A DNA stretch of 64,000 bases from Rhizobium sp. BK316 (lineage in GTDB: Bacteria; Pseudomonadota; Alphaproteobacteria; Rhizobiales; Rhizobiaceae). Positions 36,834 to 45,217 of the stretch are shown piece after piece. The stretch is taken from positions 248,001 through 312,000 of the forward strand of contig NZ_JACHZR010000004.1 in assembly GCF_014193695.1 (NCBI RefSeq), read 5' to 3'. The notes beneath the pieces are model-generated. The model was not told where the DNA came from. It ran no database searches and saw only the letters and a list, made by a program, of their open reading frames with translations. A program made the position numbers and the translations under genes. Each line of letters opens with the position of its first letter. The first letter of the stretch is position 1.

Positions 36834-37019
36834 AAAAGACTCTATTCATTGGGGCGAATAATTCATTCACTTCGGTCGTGCGGATGTGGAGAACGGCGTC
36901 ATCCGCCTGTCGGTCGGCAGGAAGAAGCATGTCCTGTTGCAGCCGGAACTGTGATGCCGTCAGGGCGGGCTCCATCCGTCATCGCCGATGGTGTGAGGAA
37001 CAGAGCCCGCTCACCGATG
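36834..37019. other. Rest of the gene-free stretch before the Nudix gene
   Basis: No supported gene. On the plus strand a 30-codon stop-to-stop frame (36862-36954) has protein-like composition (HFGRADVENGVIRLSVGRKK) and could be the 3' scrap of a decayed gene, but nothing confirms it. The Nudix gene ends at 37020. Confidence 0.3.
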
Positions 37020-37778
37020 CTACAGGGAATGACGCTGACGGAAATGGTGCTGCAGGAAAGACTGGGCCTTGAGGAAGCTCCATGTGCGCGGGGCACCCGG
37101 CAGGAAATCGTCGTCATTCAGGATGTCGCTCAGCGGTGACGCGAAGAGTTCGGCGGCCTCGTTGCGATCTGGCGCGTGATGGGCGCCGTCCAGGATCTCG
37201 GCGGCGCTGGAGCGGCTTTCGGTCAGCAGGAAGAGTTCCGGATGGCAGAAGACCGGATCATAGGCGAGGCCAATTGCGAAGGACTCCGACCGGTCGAGAT
37301 CAGTGACGGCGATTTCCTCGGCGAGCTCACGGGCGGCTTCCTCGAAGAGATCGGTCTCTTCGTCGGCCGCGGGCTCGGCATAACCGCCGACAAGATAGAG
37401 GGCGCCGGGGTTCTGCTCGGCGGTGAGGCTTCGTTTGGTGACAATCACCTGTTGGTCCGCAGTGACCAGAACGACAGTGAGCCCAAGCGGGTCGGCGCGC
37501 TCGGCCTGCGGGTGCTCCTCGACAAAGCCGGCATGGCGGGTGACCACGTAAGCGGAAAAGCATGTGCTGTTTGCGGTGATGGTCAGCCGGCCATTCTCGA
37601 TGCCATAGGCAGCCATGCGCAGGAGCCGGCCGTCAAAGGCGGCGGGGTGTCTGGCAAGGAAGCGATCCCAGCCGGATTTCCGTTCTGCCTCGACTATTTC
37701 GGAAAGCTCGAATTCTCCCGCAAGTCGGCAATGAATTTGGTCGACGGGGATGCTGAATGCTTCGTCCGCTGGCATCAT
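37020..37778 (-). CDS. Nudix-like hydrolase, atypical box
   Basis: A 252-residue protein with a Nudix-like segment in the middle: VVLVTADQQVIVTKRSLTAE, then GALYLVGGYAEPAADEETDL and FEEAARELAEEIAV. The RELAEEI core is intact, but the spacing and the residue expected as the first Glu differ from the canonical Gx5Ex7REUxEExGU, so activity may be changed or specialised. The N-terminal 90 residues are unlike common Nudix proteins. ATG 37778 overlaps the stop of the upstream HIT gene as TGATG, so translation is coupled to it; a second ATG at 37775 is possible. Substrate is unknown. Confidence 0.7.
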   Translation of the reverse strand: MMPADEAFSIPVDQIHCRLAGEFELSEIVEAERKSGWDRFLARHPAAFDGRLLRMAAYGIENGRLTITANSTCFSAYVVTRHAGFVEEHPQAERADPLGLTVVLVTADQQVIVTKRSLTAEQNPGALYLVGGYAEPAADEETDLFEEAARELAEEIAVTDLDRSESFAIGLAYDPVFCHPELFLLTESRSSAAEILDGAHHAPDRNEAAELFASPLSDILNDDDFLPGAPRTWSFLKAQSFLQHHFRQRHSL

Positions 37779-38257
37779 CAGTGCATTGCCTTTCTCAGCA
37801 ATTCGATGGTCTCGGTCACGGATGGTCCCTGGACCGAGGGCGGTTCGGCCCGCTCGCAGAATTCCCGCCAGATGAAGAAGGTCAGTTCCGCGCCGTCGGT
37901 CGGAGTTTCGCCGGGGCCTTCGGCAAAGGTCTGGAGCAGACGGTAGCGCTCGTCCTGCCAGAACAGCGCCTCCACCCAGTCATAGACGGGGATGATATGA
38001 AAATGGATCGGGTAACCCGGAGCGTGACCGTATCGGCCGATATAGACGCGTCTTGCGCCGAGCACCGTGCCAAGGGCTTTCTGCGCTTTCGCCAGGAGCG
38101 GGCCGAGTTCGATCAGCGCTTCGGATGATAATTCGGAGAGGTCATTGGTAAAGCTTCGGGAACTGACCATGAGATAGCCGGGCAGGGCGGAATTGATGCG
38201 ATGGTTCACGAGCCAGCCGGTCGTCTCGCATACATGGAATTGCTCGGGAATTTCCAA
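37778..38257 (-). CDS. HIT-superfamily protein
   Basis: A 159-residue protein of the histidine-triad superfamily. The motif PIHFHIIPVY (about residue 108) has the first two His but lacks the third His position of the classical HxHxHxx triad, resembling the divergent branch. The rest shows the family beta-sheet: WLVNHRINSALPGYLMVSSR, then AKAQKALGTVLGARRVYIGR. Members cleave or transfer nucleoside phosphates. The start is uncertain: TTG 38257 has GGAGGAG seven bases upstream, while ATG 38272 and GTG 38302 are in frame without good sites. Its TGA overlaps the Nudix start, so the two are likely one functional unit. Confidence 0.7.
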   Translation of the reverse strand: MEIPEQFHVCETTGWLVNHRINSALPGYLMVSSRSFTNDLSELSSEALIELGPLLAKAQKALGTVLGARRVYIGRYGHAPGYPIHFHIIPVYDWVEALFWQDERYRLLQTFAEGPGETPTDGAELTFFIWREFCERAEPPSVQGPSVTETIELLRKAMH

Positions 38258-38389
38258 GGACAGCTCCTCCATCGCACGCGAGGCAGCCGCGCGGATTCGC
38301 ACAGTGGCTGAAGATGACGTGCTTCGGCAAGGGCAAGGGAGGTGACATTCACCTGCTGTCGGGGCAGATTGCGGGCGTATCGAAGGGAA

Positions 38390-38779
38390 ATGTTTTTGAC
38401 TGATATTGCATGCGCCATCTTCTGGCGGGAGGGCCGCGTTCTGCTGGTCAGGCGGGCGGGCCACAAAGAGCGCTTTCCCGATTGCTGAGATCTCGTCGGC
38501 GGCCATGTCGAGCCGGGCGAAAGCGCCGAGGCAGCCATGCTGCGCGAGGCGAAAGAGGAGATCGGGCTGACGCCATTGCGATTTCGCAAAGTCGCTGAAC
38601 ACCCGGAGCAGGACACCGTCTTTCATCTCTTTCTGGTGAGCGAATGGCAGGGTGGAGAGCCCGTTCTGCTTGGCGACGAACATACGGCGATGCGGTGGGT
38701 TACGCCTGATGAGGCCGCGTCACTGGACGATATGGGGCACCCGCAGTGGTGCGCGATATTCAGCGAGCTTCAGGAATAA
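38390..38779 (+). pseudogene. Nudix hydrolase gene interrupted by an in-frame TGA
   Basis: One reading frame from ATG 38390 (AAGGGAA before it) to the stop at 38777-38779 encodes a complete Nudix protein of about 129 codons except for TGA at 38486-38488. Before it reads AIFWREGRVLLVRRAGHKER then FPDC; after it reads DLVGGHVEPGESAEAAMLRE then AKEEIGL, a perfect Nudix box (G-x5-E-x7-R-E-x2-E-E-x-G). Family members normally have Trp in the CWDLVGGHVEPG position, so TGG to TGA is the simple explanation. An internal ATG at 38537 would lack half the box. It is divergent from the HIT gene. Confidence 0.75.
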
Positions 38780-39108
38780 TCTCTGCTTGGTGATACGCAT
38801 CGACACCCAGCCATCGACCGGACACAATACATATTAATGTAACTATGTTTTAAACGCGAACCGGATACGCCCATGAACCCGGTCCGCATTTCCTTACATG
38901 CTCGTTGCGAGGTTCCAGTTATAGACGCAGCGATCGAGGCCGATGGCGATCTCCAGCACGAGGACGTCTTGTTCCACCGCCGGGTGCGGTCATGACGGGA
39001 GATGGGCGCGCTATCGGAACTCATGGCAGATTTCGCAAACGCAGGGCGGACGCTTGTCAAACGGGCCATTCGCGTTGCGTCAGGCGTCGGTCCATGTATC
39101 CTGGCAGC
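38780..39108. other. Gene-free 329 bp after the interrupted Nudix gene
   Basis: I see no supported gene. An AT-rich patch (about 38830-38860) may hold a promoter. On the minus strand a short stop-to-stop frame ending at 38894 reads VLVLEIAIGLDRCVYNWNLA, protein-like but only about 30 codons, so perhaps a decayed gene end. Confidence 0.35.
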
Positions 39109-39483
39109 ATGAGCGACCTGGATCTGGACCATATCCTTAGAGAACTTGCAGCCCGCGAGCCGATCTTCCACCGGCGGGAATTCGGTACGTCGCGGGCCGA
39201 TCTAGAGCGGATGACCGACGACAATTTCTGGGAAATCGGTGCGAGCGGGAAGGTCTATCAGCGCGGCTATGCGATCGAAACATCGCTTGCGCGCTACGAG
39301 AACGGGCCGGAGCCGCATGAGTGGCCCTGCCGGGATTTCACCATCACGATGCTGACAGATAGGCTCTTCCTTCTTTCCTACATACTCGAAGAGCCGCAAC
39401 GCGTAACGCGCCATTCGACGATCTGGCGCCGGGCAGACGATGGCTGGAAGGTCGTCTTCCATCAGGGCACGCCAACGGTGTGA
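39109..39483 (+). CDS. DUF4440 / NTF2-like small protein
   Basis: A 124-residue cytoplasmic protein. It begins MSDLDLDHILRELAAREPIF and has the DUF4440/NTF2-like order of a long N-terminal helix followed by strands, with LERMTDDNFWEIGASGKVYQ in the pocket region and HSTIWRRADDGWKVVFHQGT at the end, which is the family's last strands. NTF2-like proteins are small pocket proteins with varied or no catalysis. ATG 39109 is preferred; ATG 39094 would add five residues. No operon partner is evident, and the TadG-like gene ends convergently 19 bp downstream. Confidence 0.8.
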   Translation: MSDLDLDHILRELAAREPIFHRREFGTSRADLERMTDDNFWEIGASGKVYQRGYAIETSLARYENGPEPHEWPCRDFTITMLTDRLFLLSYILEEPQRVTRHSTIWRRADDGWKVVFHQGTPTV

Positions 39484-39501
39484 CCTGATACATCACGCCT
39501 T

Positions 39502-41241
39502 CTACTGCACCAACACCGACTGCTGGCAGCGCACGTCCGTGACCCGCACATCGGCTTCGCCGATCTTGATGCCGAGCAAGGTCAGGATGTTGAAGAGCAG
39601 TTCGTCGAGCGGCTTGGTGAGGCCGGTCAGCGTATCGGCGACGGCGCCCTGGATGATCGATTTCGGCAGGCCGATGCCGAGGCCGAGGATGGTGACCTGG
39701 ACATCGGTATTGCCGAGCAGGGTGGCGACGGTCGAGGTCAGCGTGTCCCTGGTCGAGACGTTCTTGATGGTCTTGGCAGCGATATCCTGCGGCTGGAAGG
39801 TCAACCGGGTCCTGGTCTGATTGGTGACGTTGACCTCGGCGAGCGCGGAGACGCTGAGCAGCGGCGCATCGATGATCTTGGCACGGGAAACACGCGGCTT
39901 GCTGCCGAAATTGGCAAAGGCGTTGGTATCGACATCGCCGAGATCGAGTTCGGCGACACCGGGCACGACATCGATGCCGACGTTGGCGTTTTGGGCGTTA
40001 GCACCAAGGCAGGAAACACTCGCGAGCCTGGCTTCCGCATAGGCGACTTCGACATAGAGCGGCACGCGCAGCTTGATGCCTGCAATCGAGCTGATGCCGA
40101 GAACGTTCACTTCGATTGCGAGCCGCACCTGGGCGGTGCGCACGACGGCGCCCGTGGTGCCGACCCTGTTGGAGGCCATTTCCTTCGGCGGCTCGCCGAT
40201 CGCAAGCGTCAGTTTCGTGGCGGCAAGGCCGGGCACCGCGGCATTCAGATTGACGGCAACCTGCTTCTGCTGGTTGGCGGCGATTGCGGCAGCCGAGAGG
40301 ACATCCATCACGCTGGCATCGACGGAAAGATGCGAGCCGCTGCCGACGAGCCTTTCGCCCGTCGGGCCGAGGTTCAAAAGGTCTTCCAGCTTCAGCTTGA
40401 CCTGCTTGGTGCCGAGTGCCTTCTCGATCGTGTCGAGCGACTTCGTCACCGTTGATGTCAGGCCGCTGGTCTTCTTCAGCGTGGTGAGGAGGCGGGGATA
40501 GGAGATCTCCGTCGCCAACACGTCGTCATAGCTGCCGGCGGTGAGTTTGAGATCGGTCGCCAGAGTATCCAGGAAGGAGAGCAGCTCGACGTTGGCAGCC
40601 GCAAGTGCGGTATAATCGCCGACCTTGAGGGAAAGCGTGGTGCCGAGCAGGCTTCCGAGCAATGCGTTCAGCACGCCGTCATTGAGGCTTGCAAGGCGCG
40701 AGCCGACAGAGAAGGCGACAAGCTTCGAGGCGGAGGCCGTGCCTGTTGCATTCAGGGTCGGCGCGGCAGCGAAGACAGCGGCAAACGTCAGCTCGGCCTT
40801 CTGGCTGAGCTCCACTTTCGCCGCATCGTAAGGTTGAGTTCCAGGGGAGAAACGGCTGCCAAGCGCCGTGGCTGTATCGGCGAGATAGGTGCCGGGCACG
40901 AGGTTTGCGACCGCATCGAATGTCTTGAGGTCGGCTTCCGAAAGCTGGCTTGTTCCCTGTTTCGTTTCATAGCCGTTTGCGGTTTTGACGGCGACGTTCA
41001 AACCATTCTGGCTGAAGTTGTTCACGAGGTTCTCAGCCGCATGATTGATATCGGAGGCGGCGACGATGGCGCCGAGATCGCTCAGTTCCTGAAGGCGGCG
41101 CTGCTGCAGCGTCATCATGCCGTAGTCGATGCCAAGACCGAGCGTATAGAGAATGAGTGGCGCGCAGAGGGCTGCGGTGATGGCAATATTGCCTCGCGCA
41201 TCGACCGCGAAGCGGGCCAGCGTGACACGAAATTTCCGCAT
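39502..41241 (-). CDS. TadG-family pilus assembly/secreted protein
   Basis: A 579-residue protein. The N-terminal helix (ITAALCAPLILYTLGLGIDY, about residues 20-40) follows a short basic cytoplasmic segment, as in TadG/TadE pilins-like proteins. The remaining 530 residues are predicted outside, largely alanine/leucine-rich and beta-structured, without a vWA motif that I can see. Two Cys near VSCLGANAQN and VRCQQSVLVQ may pair. It is one base after the TadE-like gene, with coupling likely. The usual Tad ATPase, secretin and prepilin genes are absent here, so function within a Tad pilus is inference. Confidence 0.8.
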   Translation of the reverse strand: MRKFRVTLARFAVDARGNIAITAALCAPLILYTLGLGIDYGMMTLQQRRLQELSDLGAIVAASDINHAAENLVNNFSQNGLNVAVKTANGYETKQGTSQLSEADLKTFDAVANLVPGTYLADTATALGSRFSPGTQPYDAAKVELSQKAELTFAAVFAAAPTLNATGTASASKLVAFSVGSRLASLNDGVLNALLGSLLGTTLSLKVGDYTALAAANVELLSFLDTLATDLKLTAGSYDDVLATEISYPRLLTTLKKTSGLTSTVTKSLDTIEKALGTKQVKLKLEDLLNLGPTGERLVGSGSHLSVDASVMDVLSAAAIAANQQKQVAVNLNAAVPGLAATKLTLAIGEPPKEMASNRVGTTGAVVRTAQVRLAIEVNVLGISSIAGIKLRVPLYVEVAYAEARLASVSCLGANAQNANVGIDVVPGVAELDLGDVDTNAFANFGSKPRVSRAKIIDAPLLSVSALAEVNVTNQTRTRLTFQPQDIAAKTIKNVSTRDTLTSTVATLLGNTDVQVTILGLGIGLPKSIIQGAVADTLTGLTKPLDELLFNILTLLGIKIGEADVRVTDVRCQQSVLVQ

Positions 41242-41242
41242 G

Positions 41243-41665
41243 TCAGATGCCTCCCATCCGGATCGTGGCGAAACGACGGATCACGTGGTCGGGCAAGGGA
41301 AATGTGTAGAGATTCCAGATGGGAAGATTGGAGGCGTCATAGGCAGCGGAGACAGTGAACTGATTGGCATTGGCCGGATCGGTGGTGACGTTGACCTGCA
41401 GCTTCGAAAGGTCGAGCAGCGGGTGGTCGATTGTCGATCGGGAGATGAAGTCGTTGACGAGCTGCGTGCGTTCCTGGCTGGTAAGGCCTGCGACAGCCGT
41501 ACGCGCGGCATCCGCGGTCAGCTGCTGGACGGAGTGCGCTGCGCTGAGGTAGATGCCATAGGCGATCATCGTCAGCACGATCAGGAGGAAGAGCGGTGCG
41601 ACGATCGCAAATTCAATGGCGGCGGCGCCCGTGATATTGGCGTAGAAACGACGATACGGCTGCAT
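41243..41665 (-). CDS. TadE-family pilus assembly protein
   Basis: A 140-residue TadE-like protein. Residues about 10-40 read TGAAAIEFAIVAPLFLLIVL and TMIAYGIYLSAAHS, with the characteristic G-x-x-x-x-E-F pseudopilin-like signature, in which the conserved Glu lies in the helix next to the processing-like region. The C-terminal domain is extracytoplasmic and ends VIRRFATIRMGGI. It is one base upstream of the TadG-family gene and likely co-transcribed. The region upstream (41666-41955) is AT-rich and probably holds the promoter. Confidence 0.88.
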   Translation of the reverse strand: MQPYRRFYANITGAAAIEFAIVAPLFLLIVLTMIAYGIYLSAAHSVQQLTADAARTAVAGLTSQERTQLVNDFISRSTIDHPLLDLSKLQVNVTTDPANANQFTVSAAYDASNLPIWNLYTFPLPDHVIRRFATIRMGGI

Positions 41666-41955
41666 TTTTTACCTCGCTTGCTGCCGAGCCCTGTTCTCGA
41701 ACAGTCGTTGAGATCGTAAATCAGTATTTCTTAATTTTGATTTATCTAATAAACGTATTGGCTGTATTTGTGAGAAATGATGCCGCACTCAACGTGTTGA
41801 TATGAGTCGGGAAAGACATTCTTGATCTGGCCTCCGACTGATGGTGTTGCGCATCTTCCAAAGCATCAGTTTTCCTGAAGCCTTTAATCAGCGCTTTGGA
41901 TTTGACTGGCGGGTGTACCGGCGTCACTCTCCTGACCGCTTCAGGGGGAACAGGA
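41666..41955. other. AT-rich intergenic region upstream of tadE-like gene
   Basis: This 290-bp stretch between the divergent TadE-like and GFA-type genes has a distinctly AT-rich core (about 41710-41790) and no supported gene. It probably holds both promoters. I see no repeat or strong hairpin in it. Confidence 0.45.
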
Positions 41956-42351
41956 ATGAGCGAAGATCATGTGGGCGGATGCCTGTGCGGCGCTGTGCGG
42001 TTTACAGCAAGCGAGAAGCCCGATGTCGTGGTCGGCTGCCATTGTTCGCAGTGCCGGCGGCAGACGGGGCTCTATTATGCTTCGGCCGACGTGCCGGTTT
42101 CGGCTGTCTCCATCACTGGTGAGGAAAACCTGCGCTGGTTTCAGTCGAGCGACGAGGTGAGGCGAGGTTTCTGCTCGCAATGCGGCTCGGCGCTGTTCTG
42201 GCAGCGGCTCGGCGGCCCTGCCATTTCCATCATGGCCGGGTCCTTCGATGAGCCGAGCGGCTTAAGCTTCGGCCATCATATCTTCTGCGCCGACAAGGGC
42301 GATTTCTATGAGATCACCGACGGGCTGCCGCAATATGCGGGACGTGCTTAA
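41956..42351 (+). CDS. GFA-family (glutathione-dependent formaldehyde-activating-like) protein
   Basis: A 131-residue zinc-binding protein of the GFA family. The ligand pairs are GGCLCGAVRF, GCHCSQCRRQ and FCSQCGSALFW. Members of this fold bind zinc and small thiols; the formaldehyde-activating activity applies only to some, so function is not assigned. ATG 41956 has AGGA in the run aggggga-acagga just upstream and starts MSEDHVGGCLCGAVRF; in-frame codons further upstream are not conserved-looking. Its stop overlaps the end of the convergent MBL gene by four bases. Confidence 0.88.
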   Translation: MSEDHVGGCLCGAVRFTASEKPDVVVGCHCSQCRRQTGLYYASADVPVSAVSITGEENLRWFQSSDEVRRGFCSQCGSALFWQRLGGPAISIMAGSFDEPSGLSFGHHIFCADKGDFYEITDGLPQYAGRA

Positions 42352-43289
42352 GCCTTCACGAAGCGGTAGGCGCTGTCCTTGCGTTCGGCATAACCAACGC
42401 CTGGATAGGACCAGTGATAACCGAGCAGCTTGATCTTCTCCGACGCCGCGCGGTCGAGCAGCATGCGGCGGTTTTTCAGCGCCGTCTCTGGGTCGGTGTC
42501 GAAGCCGAAATGCCAGCCCGGGTGTTCGAAGAAGATCACGTCATTGGTGCAGGCGTCGCCAGTGATAAGAAGATCGCCGTCGCCGGCGAGCTCGAAAGAG
42601 ATGTGCCCAGGTGTATGGCCCGCAGTTTCGACGACGAGCATTCCAGGCAGGATTTCCTGGCCCGGCTTGACGAGGGTGAGCCGGTCTTTCACCGCGAAGA
42701 GATCGCGCTGCGCGCCGCGGGCGAAATCGTGCAGGGCGGCGGGCATATGGGCCTCATAATCCTTGTCGGTCCAGAAGTTCCATTCGGTCTCGCTGACGAA
42801 ATACTCGGCATTCGGATAGTGCAGCTTGCCGTCATCAGTGGTCGTCGCGCCCGAATGATCGGGATGGGCATGGGTGAAGATGACTTTGGTGATTGCTTCG
42901 GGTTCGATGCCTGACGCCTTCAGGTTGGCGGCGAGCTTGCCGGCACTTGCCTGGAAATTCGTGCCCGAGCCGTTATCGATGAGGATCAGATCGCTGCCGT
43001 GGCGAATGAGCGGGATATTGGCCTGCACTGGCGCGCCGGCCGCATCGCCGCCGAGCCGCGCCAGGATCGGCTGGCGCTCTCTTGGGGTGGCGTCGGGCAG
43101 CAGGATTTCGGCGGGCAGGGTGATGAAACCGTCGCTGACAACCGTGATGTCGAAGGCGCCATGCGTGAAGCGATGGAAATCCGCCGCATAGGCGCCCCGA
43201 AGCAGGGCAAGGGCGGCCGCACCCGAGAGGGCGCCGGCCAGCAGTTCGCGGCGCGTGGCCGACAGGCTGAGATTATCCCGGTTGGTCAT
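42348..43289 (-). CDS. Tat-exported MBL-fold metallohydrolase
   Basis: A 313-residue protein. A twin-arginine leader SATRRELLAGALSGAAALAL (about residues 10-29) ending near GAYAAD directs it to the periplasm. The MBL motif THAHPDHSG (about residue 140) supplies HxHxDH, and later ligands lie in ETAGHTPGHIS and TGDACTN. The family includes lactonases and other hydrolases; size and leader resemble periplasmic MBL proteins of unknown substrate. It is convergent and overlapping with the GFA gene by four bases, and the gene upstream (43411-44115) is in the same direction, 121 bp away. Confidence 0.9.
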   Translation of the reverse strand: MTNRDNLSLSATRRELLAGALSGAAALALLRGAYAADFHRFTHGAFDITVVSDGFITLPAEILLPDATPRERQPILARLGGDAAGAPVQANIPLIRHGSDLILIDNGSGTNFQASAGKLAANLKASGIEPEAITKVIFTHAHPDHSGATTTDDGKLHYPNAEYFVSETEWNFWTDKDYEAHMPAALHDFARGAQRDLFAVKDRLTLVKPGQEILPGMLVVETAGHTPGHISFELAGDGDLLITGDACTNDVIFFEHPGWHFGFDTDPETALKNRRMLLDRAASEKIKLLGYHWSYPGVGYAERKDSAYRFVKA

Positions 43290-43410
43290 CTGCGCTTCTC
43301 CTCTCGGACATCACCACGAAGAGACAATAGCAGTACAGCGACAGGATTTCGCCAATAAAATTCAGTATTATCAATGATTTACATTGATTTTCAGATATTT
43401 ACGGCTGGTA

Positions 43411-44115
43411 TCAGCGGCCAATGCCCGACAGCCATTCCCTGACGACGGCGCGACCGGCCTCCTTCAGCGCTGGGCCGAACCTTGCGGCATCCTCACGCAG
43501 CCTAATGATATCGATCTTGGCGACCGCCAGTTCCGCGGCATGGCCGACCAGCCAGCGTTCGAAGCGCTCGTCGCATTCGGCTTCCGGGTGGAACTGGAAA
43601 GCGAGGACATGATTGCCGATCGTATAGGCCTGCTGCTCGACGATATCAGTCGTTGCAAGATTGGTGGCTCCATCAGGCAGGTCGTAAGTATCACCGTGCC
43701 AGTGGAGCACGGTGACGCCGCCGAGATGACGAAGCGGGCTCTCCATGCCGGCTGAAGTGAGCGTGATCTGCTTGAAACCGATCTCCTTCACGCCCGAGGG
43801 GAAGACGTGGCCGCCGGAGACGGCGGCAATGAGCTGCGCGCCGAGGCAGATACCGAGAACAGGCTTTTGCGCTTCGAGCCGCTCGGCAATGAAGGCCTTT
43901 TCGGCAGTGAGGAAGGGGTAGGTCTCGTCCTCGTAGACGCCGATCGGGCCGCCGAGGACGACGAGCAGATCGGGCTCCAGCGGATCGGCGGAGAGGAAAT
44001 CGCTGTCGCCGACAGTGGAATAGGTAATCGTATAGCCGGCTTGTTCAAGCACCTCGCCGAAGGTTCCGAGATCCTCGAAATGCACGTGTCTGAGAACGAG
44101 GGCCTTGGCGGACAT
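43411..44115 (-). CDS. Class I glutamine amidotransferase-like protein
   Basis: A 234-residue protein with a GATase1 domain. The nucleophile Cys 90 lies in LGICLGAQLIAAVSGG and the His-Glu pair in FQFHPEAECDERFERW, so the triad is complete. The best analogues are GMP-synthase-like GATases that stand alone in many proteobacteria, where the ammonia acceptor is not known. The ATG at 44115 begins MSAKALVLRHVHFEDLGTFG. No partner synthetase lies nearby. A terminator-like hairpin (44191-44218) separates it from the upstream alpha/beta hydrolase on the same strand. Confidence 0.88.
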   Translation of the reverse strand: MSAKALVLRHVHFEDLGTFGEVLEQAGYTITYSTVGDSDFLSADPLEPDLLVVLGGPIGVYEDETYPFLTAEKAFIAERLEAQKPVLGICLGAQLIAAVSGGHVFPSGVKEIGFKQITLTSAGMESPLRHLGGVTVLHWHGDTYDLPDGATNLATTDIVEQQAYTIGNHVLAFQFHPEAECDERFERWLVGHAAELAVAKIDIIRLREDAARFGPALKEAGRAVVREWLSGIGR

Positions 44116-44190
44116 GATACGCTTTTCTCCCGTGATTGCATGGCGGCGATCTTATCCGGGCCGTCACCTCTGACACCGCATATCGGAATG

Positions 44191-44218
44191 AAAAAGGCGC
44201 GCCGCAAGGGCGCGCCTT
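44191..44218 (-). terminator. Intrinsic terminator of the alpha/beta hydrolase gene
   Basis: Perfect ten-bp stem aaggcgcgcc/ggcgcgcctt over gcaag, with aaaaa on the plus strand giving a T-run on the minus strand, 22 bp after the hydrolase stop. Confidence 0.85.
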
Positions 44219-44239
44219 CCATCGTCTTCGACAGGAGAC

Positions 44240-45217
44240 TCAGCCCTTGATGAAGGCCAGCAGATCCGGGTTGATAACGTCCGGATGCGTCGTGCACATG
44301 CCGTGCGGCAGGCCGGCATAGGTCTTCAGCGTGCCGTTCTTCAGCAGCTTGGCGGAGAGCGGCGCGGAGTCTGCATAGGGGACGATCTGGTCGTCGTCGC
44401 CATGCATGACGAGAACGGGTACGGTGATCGTCTTGAGGTCTTCGGTGAAGTCCGTTTCCGAGAAGGCCTTGATGCAATCGTAATGGGCCTTGGCGCCGCC
44501 CATCATGCCCTGACGCCACCAGTTTTCGATGACACCCTGGCTGACCTTGGCGCCCGGACGGTTGAAGCCGTAGAAGGGGCTGGTCGGGATATCCAGGAAG
44601 AATTGGGCGCGGTTGGCGACGAGCGCTGCACGGAAACCATCGAAGACTTCGAGCGGCAGGCCGCCGGGATTCTTCTCCGACTTGACCATGACAGGCGGCA
44701 CGGCGCCGATGATCACGGCCTTGGCGACGCGGCCTTCCTTGGCGCGAGCGACATAGTGGACGACTTCGCCGCCGCCGGTCGAGTGGCCGATATGGACGGC
44801 ATTCTTGAGATCGAGCGCGTCCGTCAGTGCGGCAACGTCGGCCGCATAAGTGTCCATCTCGTTGCCGTCGAAGGTCTGGCTGGAGCGGCCGTGGCCACGG
44901 CGGTCATGGGCGATGACGCGGAACCCCTTGTCCAGGAAGAACATCATCTGATTGTCCCAGTCGTCCGCGCTGAGCGGCCAGCCATGATGGAAGACGATCG
45001 GCTGGGCATCCTTCGGACCCCAATCCTTGTAGAAGATTTCAGTTCCGTCCGTGGTCTTGATGAAAGGCATGGTCTGGCTCCGATTTTCTGATGATACTGG
45101 ATTGGTTGCAGCGAGCGCGGCTTTCGGCACGGCCAGCGCCGCGATAACGGCGCCGCCTACCAGAAGAACGTCCCGCCGTGTGGCATCCGCCGTCAGTGCA
45201 ATGCTGTGTTCGGTCAT
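44240..45217 (-). CDS. Alpha/beta hydrolase, chloroperoxidase-like, with Tat-like leader
   Basis: A 325-residue alpha/beta hydrolase. The core begins near residue 50 with MPFIKTTDGTEIFYKDWG and has the nucleophile elbow GHSTGGGE, acid region VLVMHGDDDQIVPYA and His in YAGLPHGMCTTH, as in cofactor-free haloperoxidase/esterase families. The leader ATRRDVLLVGGAVIAALAVP looks like a twin-arginine signal. GGAGG precedes ATG 45217. If the internal Met were used instead, the protein would be a cytoplasmic homologue of normal size, so the leader looks like an N-terminal addition. Exact substrate is unknown. Confidence 0.88.
   Translation of the reverse strand: MTEHSIALTADATRRDVLLVGGAVIAALAVPKAALAATNPVSSENRSQTMPFIKTTDGTEIFYKDWGPKDAQPIVFHHGWPLSADDWDNQMMFFLDKGFRVIAHDRRGHGRSSQTFDGNEMDTYAADVAALTDALDLKNAVHIGHSTGGGEVVHYVARAKEGRVAKAVIIGAVPPVMVKSEKNPGGLPLEVFDGFRAALVANRAQFFLDIPTSPFYGFNRPGAKVSQGVIENWWRQGMMGGAKAHYDCIKAFSETDFTEDLKTITVPVLVMHGDDDQIVPYADSAPLSAKLLKNGTLKTYAGLPHGMCTTHPDVINPDLLAFIKG

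Noticed and set aside
36862..36954. Protein-like 30-codon plus-strand fragment near the double hairpin
   Set aside because: Too short to assign to any family; stop-to-stop length is within chance.
38894..38983. Short minus-strand fragment with protein-like composition before the DUF4440 gene
   Set aside because: About 30 codons, no start with ribosome site and no family match by eye.
41742..41927. Possible 61-residue minus-strand gene upstream of the tadE-like gene
   Set aside because: No ribosome site or recognisable motif; it overlaps the divergent promoter region.
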